A stretch of DNA of 62,567 bases, taken from contig JANXVF010000132.1 of NCBI GenBank assembly GCA_025351785.1, positions 1 to 62,567 on the forward strand, written 5' to 3'. The notes beneath the pieces were generated by a model that worked only from the letters and a program-made list of their open reading frames with translations, made no database searches and was not told where the DNA came from. Shown here one piece after another: positions 8,850 through 17,610 of the stretch (its first letter is position 1; every line of letters begins with the position of its first letter). This stretch comes from Flavobacterium sp. GTDB taxonomy: Bacteria > Bacteroidota > Bacteroidia > Flavobacteriales > Flavobacteriaceae. The position numbers were made by a program, and so were the translations under genes.

Positions 8850-10262
8850 ATGTATCTAAAAGTTTTTAAATTAATATCAATATTTGGGAGTAGAAAAATA
8901 TTTATCTACCTAACTATCATTGCGTTATTTCCATTAATACTTTTATCTTTTTTTAATAACCCAGCTTCTGATGATTTTGATTATGGTTTTGATTCGCAAA
9001 ACGAAGCCTATTTTCCCTTGCAAATTAGAAGATATTTTCAATGGTCGGGCAGATATTTTTCTAACGGACTCATAAGTTTTACTCCATTAACCTATTCAAA
9101 TTTATTTTTTTATAAAATTGTTCCTATTTTTTTATTTTTATTATTTCTGTTTGCATTATATTTTTTCATTTCAAATATTCCCATAAAGTTATCTAACACT
9201 CAAAAACTCAGTTATACAGGTTTGTGTTTTGTTTTATACCTAATTCAATTGCCCGACGTTTGCGAAGGTTTTTACTGGATACCAGCATCGTTAACAAATC
9301 AATTACCTACAAGTTTAACATTATTACTATTTGGTTTTTTGATGAAATATAAAAAAACTAGAAATCCGTTTCATTTAGTTTTATCTATTTTAATTTTGAT
9401 TGCAACAATTGGTTGTAACGAAATAACGGTTGTAATTCTCGGATTTATTTTATTTTCACTGGCATTTTACATCTATACTTTTCAAAAAAAAATAAATTAT
9501 TTGGTTTTACTTATTCTTGGAGTTTATATAATATTTTCGTTTCTAGAAATTTTTGCTCCCGGCAATGCGGTTCGAGCGTCAAATATCAAAATTAAACATC
9601 AATTTGTTTGGTCATTTTTCAAATCGGTTCAATTAACAATAAGTTATATTTTAAAATGGTTACCCATAATACTAGTTTGTTGCCTATTTTTTGTAAAAGA
9701 TATTTGTAATAATTTTAAAGCAAAAAATCATTTTGCAATGCATCCTATAATATCTCTATCTATAACGGTTACAATAGTTTTTTTAGGATTTTTTCCAGGA
9801 GTTTGGAGCTTAAATGGGCAATTACCTGATCGATCTATCAATACAATATATTTTTTTTTCATTTTTAGTTTTCTTTATTTTTTTTATACAGTAATCATTT
9901 TTCTTAAGGATAAATTAAATTTTGAAATTTTATTTTCTAAGCGTGTCAAAATACTTTTTGGTATTTTAATTCTATCTCATTTTTTATCAAATAATACTAT
10001 AACAACTGCATTTTTAGATTTGTTTTCGGGCAAAGCATATGCTTATAATAATGAATTAAAATCAAGATTACATTTGTTGCAAAATTGTAAAACTCAAGAT
10101 TGTGTGGTTCCAGCCTTAATACATTTCCCTACAACAATTTACAATAAAGTTGATTTTGGCTTGACAGATGATAAGAATAATTGGAAAAATCTTGAAATTT
10201 CGAGATATTATAGAAAAAATAGTATTATTATTGACCCAATAGATTCTTTACATACCGAATAA
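8850..10262 (+). CDS. DUF6056-type polytopic membrane protein
   Basis: A 470-aa protein with about ten membrane helices. Early motifs PASDDFDYGF (about 37-46) and RRYFQWSGRYFSNGL (about 58-72) resemble the periplasmic first loop of DUF6056 and other GT-C type glycan membrane proteins, where acidic residues may bind a lipid-linked sugar. It begins a run of four plus-strand glycan genes (11 nt, then two 4-nt overlaps). A role in attaching or modifying a surface sugar is inferred. A TATATTTG box at 8745-8752 may be its promoter but lies 97 nt upstream. Confidence 0.75.
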   Translation: MYLKVFKLISIFGSRKIFIYLTIIALFPLILLSFFNNPASDDFDYGFDSQNEAYFPLQIRRYFQWSGRYFSNGLISFTPLTYSNLFFYKIVPIFLFLLFLFALYFFISNIPIKLSNTQKLSYTGLCFVLYLIQLPDVCEGFYWIPASLTNQLPTSLTLLLFGFLMKYKKTRNPFHLVLSILILIATIGCNEITVVILGFILFSLAFYIYTFQKKINYLVLLILGVYIIFSFLEIFAPGNAVRASNIKIKHQFVWSFFKSVQLTISYILKWLPIILVCCLFFVKDICNNFKAKNHFAMHPIISLSITVTIVFLGFFPGVWSLNGQLPDRSINTIYFFFIFSFLYFFYTVIIFLKDKLNFEILFSKRVKILFGILILSHFLSNNTITTAFLDLFSGKAYAYNNELKSRLHLLQNCKTQDCVVPALIHFPTTIYNKVDFGLTDDKNNWKNLEISRYYRKNSIIIDPIDSLHTE

Positions 10263-10273
10263 AAATAATATTA

Positions 10274-11230
10274 ATGAATCATCCAGTTTTTGATATTTCG
10301 ATTATAGTGCCACTTTACAATGAAGATTTAGTTCTCACAACTTTAGTCGAACGCATCAAACTTGTTATCGATAAAGTAAATTTTTCATGCGAAGTAATTT
10401 TAGTAAATGATGGAAGTACAGATAATACACAAAGCCTAATTGAAACCGTTTGTTTAAACGATATAAGGTTTTCTGGAATATTATTATCTCGAAATTATGG
10501 ACATCAACTTGCCGTGAGTGCAGGATTATCAAAGGTTCGTGCAAAAAAAGGAGCATTAATTATCGATGGCGATTTGCAGGATCCACCTGAATTAATTTCG
10601 GAATTTTACAATTTATTGATACAAGGTTATGATGTGATTTATGCCATTAGAAAAAACAGAAAAGAAAGTTTTTTAAAAAAACTGGCTTACTCAATGTATT
10701 ACAATTTACAATCAAAAATTTCAAATTTTAACATTCCCATCGATTCTGGTGATTTTTCAATGTTGAGCAAAAGAGTTGTTGATACTATAAATAATATGCC
10801 TGAGCAAAACCGATACCTCAGAGGAATGCGAGCATGGATTGGATTTAAACAAATAGGATTTGAATATGATCGTGACGAACGATATGCAGGAAAATCAAAA
10901 TACAGTTGGAAAAAACTTTTTGAACTTGCCTTTAACGGTATTTTTAATTTCAGCGATTTTCCAATAAAATTTATTACCCGTTTAGGATTTTTTACTGTAA
11001 TTTTTTCCTTAATTTATTTTGGATATAATGTGTACAGAAAAATAGTTTACAATGATGTCCCTCAGGGATTTACAGCAACAATATTAGCAATTATACTTTT
11101 TAGTGGTGTTCAATTAATATCTTTAGGATTAATAGGAGAATATGTTTTACGAATTTACAATCAAGTGCGAAATCGTCCATTGTTTATTGTTGACAAAATG
11201 ATACAAGATGGTAAAAATTTAATTTCATGA
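10274..11230 (+). CDS. polyprenyl-phosphate glycosyltransferase, GT2 DPM1/GtrB type
   Basis: A 318-aa GT2 enzyme of the GtrB/ArnC/DPM1-like group. The GT-A domain has IIVPLYNED, VILVNDGSTDNT and the metal motif GDLQDPPE (about 97-104), then RYLRGMRAWIGF and YAGKSKYSW typical of this group. Two C-terminal helices (about 235-258 and 268-292) anchor it to the membrane. It likely charges undecaprenyl phosphate with a sugar that the upstream GT-C-like membrane protein then transfers. The stop overlaps the next ATG (ATGA). Confidence 0.9.
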   Translation: MNHPVFDISIIVPLYNEDLVLTTLVERIKLVIDKVNFSCEVILVNDGSTDNTQSLIETVCLNDIRFSGILLSRNYGHQLAVSAGLSKVRAKKGALIIDGDLQDPPELISEFYNLLIQGYDVIYAIRKNRKESFLKKLAYSMYYNLQSKISNFNIPIDSGDFSMLSKRVVDTINNMPEQNRYLRGMRAWIGFKQIGFEYDRDERYAGKSKYSWKKLFELAFNGIFNFSDFPIKFITRLGFFTVIFSLIYFGYNVYRKIVYNDVPQGFTATILAIILFSGVQLISLGLIGEYVLRIYNQVRNRPLFIVDKMIQDGKNLIS

Positions 11231-11625
11231 ACATTCCAGATAGATTAATTTCCATTCCAGTTATTGAAGATACACGAGGCAATTTAGCTTTTATCGAAAA
11301 AAATCATATCCCCTTCGATTTTAAACGGGTGTATTATTTATTTGATATACCGAGTAATTCTTATCGTGGCGGTCATTCTCATATCAATCAGTCCGAATTT
11401 TTAATCGCTCTAAGTGGTAGCTTTGATGTGATTTTAGATGATGGTATTGAAAAAATAACCTATAGTTTGAATAAACCCAGTGTTGGTTTACATATTGAAA
11501 CTGGAGTTTGGCGAGAGCTTCAAAATTTTTCTTCGGGAGCAGTCTGTTTAGTATTAGCATCTGATATTTTTGATGAAACAGATTATATCAGAAATTATGA
11601 TGATTTTTTGAATACCAAAAAATGA
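11227..11625 (+). CDS. FdtA/QdtA-like cupin, dTDP-sugar 3,4-ketoisomerase family
   Basis: A 132-aa cupin of the WxcM/FdtA C-terminal type. It has an early EDTRGNLAFIE strand, catalytic-type histidines His50 and His52 in RGGHSHINQSE, and LIALSGSFDVILDDG. Relatives isomerise dTDP-4-keto-6-deoxyglucose to its 3-keto form for 3-amino-3,6-dideoxy sugars. The usual motif has a Lys right after the second His; here it is Ile. No partner aminotransferase or acyltransferase lies nearby. Overlaps both neighbours by 4 nt, so it is co-translated with the glycosyltransferases. Confidence 0.8.
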   Translation: MNIPDRLISIPVIEDTRGNLAFIEKNHIPFDFKRVYYLFDIPSNSYRGGHSHINQSEFLIALSGSFDVILDDGIEKITYSLNKPSVGLHIETGVWRELQNFSSGAVCLVLASDIFDETDYIRNYDDFLNTKK

Positions 11626-12722
11626 AAATTCTATACTTAACTCCAACTATAAATGACGCTGGCGGTGTTGCTCGTGTGCTATCGATAAAAACAAATTATT
11701 TGATAGAAAAACACAAGTATGAAATTCATATTATAACACAAAATCAAAGCAATAGCAATTCTTTTTTTCATTTTAATTCATCAATAAATCATCATAATAT
11801 AGTTCGCAAAGGAGGTAAATTCAAAAATTTTCTCTATTACAAACGACATATTCAAATTTTAATTGATACTATGCAGCCTGATATTATTTTTATTTGCGAT
11901 TTTGGATATAAAGGTTTTTTAACTCCATTTTTTATTAAAACTAATATTCCATTGATTTTTGAAGTTCATGGTTCTATTTACAATGAATCTCAAATTTTAG
12001 CTAAAAATTTCCTCATTAAAATTGGACAAAAATTAAAATATAAACTAAGAAAATTTTGTGCGACTAAATTTGATGCTATTGTCGTACTATCTAGTGAGAG
12101 TTTGAAGGAATGGAACGTAAAAAAAAGTTATATAATTCCAAATCCAAATTGGCTAGAAACCGAAAACAAAGCAACACTTAATAACAAGAAAATTATTGTA
12201 GTTGCTCGACATTCGTATGAAAAAGGATTGGATAGATTATTAAAAATTTGGCAAAAAATAACACAAAAATATCCTGAATGGACATTAGAAATTTATGGAA
12301 ATTCTTCAAATGAATTAAATTTACAACAGTTTGCAACTAAATTGCAAATAACAAAAACTGTACATTTTTTTGAGCCTGTTTCCGATATTACAAATCAATA
12401 TTTAAACGCCTCAATTTATGTAATGACTTCCAGATCAGAAGGATTTCCTATGGTTTTGATTGAAGCAATGTCGGTAGGGTTGCCTGTAATTGCTTACGAT
12501 TGTCCAATAGGTCCACGGGCATTAATTCTAAATTCTGAAAATGGTTTTTTAATTGAAGACGGAAACGAAACAGCATTTATATCAAAATTAGAATCACTTA
12601 TGACTGACGATAACTTGCGAAAAAAAATGGGTTATAATGCTAGTGAAAGTATAAAAAAATATGAATTAAATGAAGTTATGAAACTATGGATTGATGTTAT
12701 TGAGCAAAATATAAAATACTAA
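11622..12722 (+). CDS. glycosyltransferase family 4 (GT-B)
   Basis: A 366-aa GT-B enzyme. The N-terminal domain has the glycine-rich loop after the first strand (NDAGGVARV), and the C-terminal domain has VARHSYEKGLDRLL, a YGNSS strand end and the donor-binding SEGFPMVLIEAMSVGLPVIA with the paired glutamates of GT4. It probably adds a sugar to a lipid-linked surface glycan. The stop codon overlaps the stop of the convergent GT2 gene by 2 nt. The donor is unknown. Confidence 0.9.
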   Translation: MKILYLTPTINDAGGVARVLSIKTNYLIEKHKYEIHIITQNQSNSNSFFHFNSSINHHNIVRKGGKFKNFLYYKRHIQILIDTMQPDIIFICDFGYKGFLTPFFIKTNIPLIFEVHGSIYNESQILAKNFLIKIGQKLKYKLRKFCATKFDAIVVLSSESLKEWNVKKSYIIPNPNWLETENKATLNNKKIIVVARHSYEKGLDRLLKIWQKITQKYPEWTLEIYGNSSNELNLQQFATKLQITKTVHFFEPVSDITNQYLNASIYVMTSRSEGFPMVLIEAMSVGLPVIAYDCPIGPRALILNSENGFLIEDGNETAFISKLESLMTDDNLRKKMGYNASESIKKYELNEVMKLWIDVIEQNIKY

Positions 12723-13606
12723 TTTTTCAATTTACACAAATAACAAATTTTAAATACATCAAATAAAAATAACGATGGATTATTTGAAATTAGATTCATG
12801 TAAATTTTTTTCTCAAAAACGGAATAAAAAGTATTTACTAAAAAAATTAACTTCCATTTTTTTAATTTGAAATATAATTTTGAAACTCCAATTCTATTTT
12901 TCAACTCGGGTTGTAATGCAATAATTACTTTTAAATTTTTTAAAGCAAGTTTAGTTTTTTTTAAAAAATCATGTGAAGTTTCTATATTTAAATGATTTAG
13001 AGGATTGTCAATATGCTTAACCTCAATATTTTTAGATTCAAGTTCAAATAAAAACAAAGTATCTTCATAACCATATTCAATCACTCTGTTTGAAAATTGA
13101 TTTGTTATAAAAACATTTTTAGTAATAAGTAAATTTGAAGTTTGAGCACCTAAATTTTTTTTCAATATTCTTTTTTCTACTGCCAGTGCTTCTCTTTTTT
13201 TTCCGTAAGTATATCTTAAATTACCTTCAAAATCTTTACTATTTTGATACGATATTCCGCCATATAACACCTGTAATTTTGAATTTTTTAGTGCCGAGAT
13301 ATAGTTTTTGATAAAATCTCCCGAAGTTGGCATCATATCACAATCTATAAATAATAACCAATTATATTTTGATTTATTAGCTAAATAATTTCTGTTAGCT
13401 CCTCTTCCTAAATTAACTTCATTTAAGTTAAAACTGCAATTTTCTAGATTATTTATGTTCTGATTTCTGGTATTAAAGTCAGAGTTTGAAGCATCATCTT
13501 GTACTAAAATTTCATATTTTATTGATAGTAAATCCACTTGATTTTTTAGCTCTGTAACCAAAGGAACTACATCATAATTGTATGAAGGAATTAAAATAGA
13601 AAGCAT
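12719..13606 (-). CDS. glycosyltransferase family 2, divergent
   Basis: A 295-aa GT2 protein with SILIPSYNYD, EILVQDDAS and the metal-binding DxD as FIDCDMMP (about residue 94). GYEDTLFLFEL is the usual acceptor-side ED motif. The ATG at 13606 directly abuts the TAA of the upstream ftsE-like gene (no spacer), so it is co-transcribed with that gene rather than with the plus-strand glycan genes. Placement of a glycosyltransferase behind ftsE looks like insertion of accessory DNA next to a core gene. Confidence 0.86.
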   Translation of the reverse strand: MLSILIPSYNYDVVPLVTELKNQVDLLSIKYEILVQDDASNSDFNTRNQNINNLENCSFNLNEVNLGRGANRNYLANKSKYNWLLFIDCDMMPTSGDFIKNYISALKNSKLQVLYGGISYQNSKDFEGNLRYTYGKKREALAVEKRILKKNLGAQTSNLLITKNVFITNQFSNRVIEYGYEDTLFLFELESKNIEVKHIDNPLNHLNIETSHDFLKKTKLALKNLKVIIALQPELKNRIGVSKLYFKLKKWKLIFLVNTFYSVFEKKIYMNLISNNPSLFLFDVFKICYLCKLKN

Positions 13607-14290
13607 TTATAAAGTTCTTTGAACGACTTCAAATATTTTTCCGTCTTCACATTTCAATGTTTTAGAAGGAAATTTCATGAGTAAAGCATAATCGTGAGTA
13701 GCCATTATTACAGTTTTTCCGTTTTGATTTATTTGTTTTAAAACTTCTAAAACTTCACCGCTGGTTTGCGGATCTAAATTTCCAGTTGGTTCATCGGCAA
13801 GAATAAATTCGGGGTCGTTTAGCAAAGCTCTTGCTATTGCAACACGCTGTTGTTCGCCACCCGAAAGCTGATGTGGCATTTTGTTAGCAAAACCTTTCAT
13901 TCCTACTTTATCTAATACTTCGTCTATTTTATTTTGCATTTCAGTTTCATCAGACCATCCTGTTGCTTTTAATACAAAAAGCATATTTGCGGTAACATTT
14001 CTATCAGGAAGTAGCTGAAAATCCTGAAAAACCATTCCGATTTTCCTTCTCAAATATGGAATATCTTTTTCTTGTAGCGTGGCTAAATCAAATTCTACAA
14101 TATGCCCTTCACCTTCTGTCAAAGGCAAATCTCCATATAGAGTTTTCATAAAACTACTTTTACCAGAACCAGTTTTGCCTATGATGTAAATAAATTCGCC
14201 GTGATTTACCTCTAGATTTACTTGTGATAAAATAACTCTATTTTCCTGATAAATTGTAACGTTTTCTAAAGATAAAACTAATTGCGACAT
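13607..14290 (-). CDS. ftsE: FtsE-like ABC transporter ATP-binding protein
   Basis: A 227-aa ABC ATPase. Walker A is GKTGSGKS (residues 38-45), the signature is [15 protein letters not shown], Walker B is [12 protein letters not shown], and the switch His is in ATHDYALL. Length and the GNLDP segment match FtsE, which with FtsX controls septal peptidoglycan hydrolases. FtsX is not in the window, as is common in Bacteroidota. It could also be a LolD-type ATPase, so the symbol is a best estimate. A GT2 gene follows without a gap. Confidence 0.82.
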   Translation of the reverse strand: MSQLVLSLENVTIYQENRVILSQVNLEVNHGEFIYIIGKTGSGKSSFMKTLYGDLPLTEGEGHIVEFDLATLQEKDIPYLRRKIGMVFQDFQLLPDRNVTANMLFVLKATGWSDETEMQNKIDEVLDKVGMKGFANKMPHQLSGGEQQRVAIARALLNDPEFILADEPTGNLDPQTSGEVLEVLKQINQNGKTVIMATHDYALLMKFPSKTLKCEDGKIFEVVQRTL

Positions 14291-14514
14291 AGTAAATTTT
14301 ATTTATTGGGTAAAAGTACTAAATTTTGAATATAACAGTTTAAATTTTTAATTTTTAAAATTTCATTTTTAGATTGATTTTGTAATGATATAGTAACTAG
14401 AAATTTAAAGGAACAAGAATCTTGTTTTTCAAAATAATAACGCGCATAATAGTATTGTTAAGAAAAATGTTTATAATTAAAATGAGTATTTCTGCGTTAT
14501 ACATACTTTAATAA

Positions 14515-14522
14515 TATTTTTG
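14515..14522 (+). promoter_or_regulatory. Bacteroidota -7 box for TPR/barrel operon
   Basis: TATTTTTG matches TAnnTTTG and ends 21 nt before the ATG at 14544. The 253-bp divergent gap to ftsE holds no other obvious feature. Confidence 0.45.
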
Positions 14523-14543
14523 ATTTATATAAAACATTAGATA

Positions 14544-17500
14544 ATGCAAAAGATAAAAGCGTTTTTTTTACTTAATTTATGGTTGGCTTTCGTTACTATT
14601 TCTGCTCAAAAATCAGAAATTTATAACCAGCAATTATCTGAATATGATCAAGCCATTTCATTATATAAAGACAAGCAATATTTGAGTGCTCAAATTATAT
14701 TTGAAAAAGTAAAACAATACAATAACAATACCGAAATTCAAGGTGATTGTAGTTATTATAGCGCTTTTTGTGCTATTAAATTGAATCAATCAAATGCTGA
14801 CGAATTGATGGAGAATTTTGTTGCAGAATATCCTACAAGTACCAAACAAAATCAAGCATTTATTGGAGTTTCACAATACTATTTTGAACAAGGAAATTAT
14901 ATAAAAGCATTAGAATATTTTGATAAAGTAGACGAAGCGGGTTTGTCTGTAGAAGATGTTGATAAATTTAATTTTCAAAAAGGATATGCTTACTTCTCGG
15001 CAAATAAAAAGAAAGAAGCAATAACTTATTTTAATAAAGTTTCAAATTCTAAAGAATATGGTTCGCAAGCTAAGTATTATTTGGGTTTTATAGCCTATGA
15101 TAAGGACGATTATAAGGAAGCCACAAAATATTTTGATCAGGTTTCGGGCGAAGAAAAATATAAAGAAAAACTATCTTATTTTCAAGCAGATATGAACTTT
15201 AAGCTTGGTAGTTTTCAAAAAGCAATCGATTTAGGAAAAGTTGCGATGGTAAAATCCAATGCGGGTGAAAAGTCTGAATTAAATAAAATAATTGGCGAAA
15301 GTTATTTTAACCTAAAAAAATATGACGAAGCACTCCCATATTTAAAAGAGTATAAAGGAAAAAAAGGAAAATGGAATAATACTGATTTTTACCAATTAGG
15401 ATATACTTATTATCAACAAAAAGATTATGAAAATGCAATTTCTCAATTTAATAAAATTATTGATGGTAAAGATTTTGTAGCTCAAAACGCATATTACCAT
15501 TTGGGCGAAAGTTACATGAAATTGGATAAAAAACAAGAAGCTTTAAATGCGTTTAAAAATGCATCTGAAACCGATTTTGATAAAAAAATTCAGGAAGACG
15601 CAAACTTAAATTATGCAAAAATTAGTTATGAAATAGGCAATGCATATCAAAGTGTGCCAGATGTTTTAATGAATTTTTTAAATAAATATCCAAATTCATC
15701 GAGCAAAAATGAGATTGAAGGTTTATTGATAAATTCATACATAACGTCTAAAAATTATAAAGGTGCACTTGTAATATTAGAAAAAAATAAAAATTCAGAA
15801 AACAGATTAGCATATCAAAAAGTTACTTTTTATAGAGGTTTAGAACTCTTTACAGATGGAAATTATGTAGAGGCTCAAAAAATGTTTGAAAAATCGATTA
15901 AAGAACAAAAAGATGCAAAGTTTACTGCTCGCGCCACATTTTGGCAGGCAGAATCTTTATTTATTTTAGACAATTTTAATGAGGCATTATTAAGTTTTAA
16001 GCAGTTTGAAGGCATGACTGAAGCAAAAAATACTCCTGAAATTAAAAATTATAACTACAATATTGCCTATTGTTATTTTAAACAAAAAGAATACAATCTA
16101 GCGGGTGATTATTTTCAAAAATACATTGATACTTCAAAAGATGATAAAATCAGATTGAACGATTCTTATCTGAGACTCGGCGATTGTCGATTTGTAACCT
16201 CAAAATATTATCCAGCTATGGAAGCTTATAATAAAGCTATCGAATTAAAAAGTGTTGATGCCGATTATGCTGCCTTTCAAAAGGCTATAAGCTATGGTTT
16301 TGTAAGTAAAAATGATAAAAAAATTGAAGATTTTAATAAATTCCTTCAAACTTTTAAAACGTCACAATATCGTGATGATGCTTTATTTGAACTAGGAAAC
16401 ACTTATGTAGCTGATTCTAAATCTGATTTGGCAGTAAAAACATACGATCAATTATTAAGTGAATTTAAAAATGGAGCATTTGCTTCAAAAGCTGTTTTAA
16501 GAGAAGGTTTGATTTATTATAATGCAAACAAAGACGATTTGGCAATAGCAAAATTCAAGAAAGTAGCTTCAGAATATCCTAAAACTCCAGAAGCGCTCGA
16601 AGCAGTTGCAACAGCGAGATTAATTTATGTTGATAATGGTAAAGTTGATGAATATGCAACGTGGGTAAGAACATTAGATTTTGTTGAAGTCTCTGATGCT
16701 GAGCTAGATAATGATACTTATGAAGCTGCCGAGAAACAATATTTACAAAACAATACTAAGGTTGCTATATCAAACTTGAGTAATTATGTTACTAAATTTC
16801 CAAACGGAATTCACAGTTTAAATGCAAACTTCTATCTAGCTCAATCCTACTATAATGACGGATTATTATCAAATGCTGTTACAAATTACGAAAATGTAAT
16901 TTCTAAGCCACAATCAGAATTTACAGAGCAATCTTTGGCCAGATTATGTGAAATATATTTAAAGAAAGACGATTTTGCTAAGGCGATTATAGTTTTAAAA
17001 CGTTTGGAAACCGAAGCCGAGTTTCCTCAAAATATCACATTCGCACAAGCAAATTTGATGCGAACTTACTATACCCAAAAGGATTATGTAAACTCTGTTA
17101 TTTATGCAGATAAAGTTTTATCAAATCCAAAAACTGATAATAAAGTAAAAAGTGATGCACAAATTATTATCGCACGCGCCGCAATTCTGGTAAATGATGA
17201 AGCAAAAGCTCGAGTTGCTTATGCAAAATTATTGATTATTGCAAAAGGAGAGTTGGCAGCCGAAGCTTTATATTATGATGCATATTTCAAAAATAAAGAT
17301 GGAAAATTTTTAGATTCAAATAAAACGGTTCAAAAATTAGCAAAAGATTATTCAGGATATAAATATTTTGGTGCAAAAGGATTGATTGTAATGGCCAAAA
17401 ATTATTATGGATTGAAAGATAGTTATCAATCAACCTCAATATTATCTAGTGTAATCGAAAATTTTACTGATTTTCAGGATGTAGTGAAAGATGCGCAAAC

Positions 17501-17558
17501 CGAATTAGATTTTATAAAAGCAGAAGAAAGTAAAACCAATTCATCGATTATCAAATAA
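14544..17558 (+). CDS. large periplasmic TPR-repeat protein
   Basis: A 1004-aa secreted protein with a signal peptide (residues 1-21, cleaved after SAQ). The rest is almost entirely tetratricopeptide repeats, with many copies of the pattern YYxQKDYENAI/AxxYFDKV. Such proteins scaffold envelope complexes. It sits 52 nt upstream of an outer-membrane barrel gene, a pairing that suggests a periplasmic partner for that barrel (inference). Some TPR units resemble the outer-membrane assembly YbgF/BamD type. No enzymatic domain is visible. Confidence 0.88.
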   Translation: MQKIKAFFLLNLWLAFVTISAQKSEIYNQQLSEYDQAISLYKDKQYLSAQIIFEKVKQYNNNTEIQGDCSYYSAFCAIKLNQSNADELMENFVAEYPTSTKQNQAFIGVSQYYFEQGNYIKALEYFDKVDEAGLSVEDVDKFNFQKGYAYFSANKKKEAITYFNKVSNSKEYGSQAKYYLGFIAYDKDDYKEATKYFDQVSGEEKYKEKLSYFQADMNFKLGSFQKAIDLGKVAMVKSNAGEKSELNKIIGESYFNLKKYDEALPYLKEYKGKKGKWNNTDFYQLGYTYYQQKDYENAISQFNKIIDGKDFVAQNAYYHLGESYMKLDKKQEALNAFKNASETDFDKKIQEDANLNYAKISYEIGNAYQSVPDVLMNFLNKYPNSSSKNEIEGLLINSYITSKNYKGALVILEKNKNSENRLAYQKVTFYRGLELFTDGNYVEAQKMFEKSIKEQKDAKFTARATFWQAESLFILDNFNEALLSFKQFEGMTEAKNTPEIKNYNYNIAYCYFKQKEYNLAGDYFQKYIDTSKDDKIRLNDSYLRLGDCRFVTSKYYPAMEAYNKAIELKSVDADYAAFQKAISYGFVSKNDKKIEDFNKFLQTFKTSQYRDDALFELGNTYVADSKSDLAVKTYDQLLSEFKNGAFASKAVLREGLIYYNANKDDLAIAKFKKVASEYPKTPEALEAVATARLIYVDNGKVDEYATWVRTLDFVEVSDAELDNDTYEAAEKQYLQNNTKVAISNLSNYVTKFPNGIHSLNANFYLAQSYYNDGLLSNAVTNYENVISKPQSEFTEQSLARLCEIYLKKDDFAKAIIVLKRLETEAEFPQNITFAQANLMRTYYTQKDYVNSVIYADKVLSNPKTDNKVKSDAQIIIARAAILVNDEAKARVAYAKLLIIAKGELAAEALYYDAYFKNKDGKFLDSNKTVQKLAKDYSGYKYFGAKGLIVMAKNYYGLKDSYQSTSILSSVIENFTDFQDVVKDAQTELDFIKAEESKTNSSIIK

Positions 17559-17610
17559 AAAATTAGTAAAGAAAGATCTGTTTATATCGATCTTAAACCA
17601 AAAAGAAAAT

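Noticed and set aside
13607..14290. GldA assignment for the ABC ATPase
   Set aside because: Although gldF and gldG are in the window, this ATPase has the FtsE GNLDP form and length, and it is 12 kb away with unrelated neighbours.
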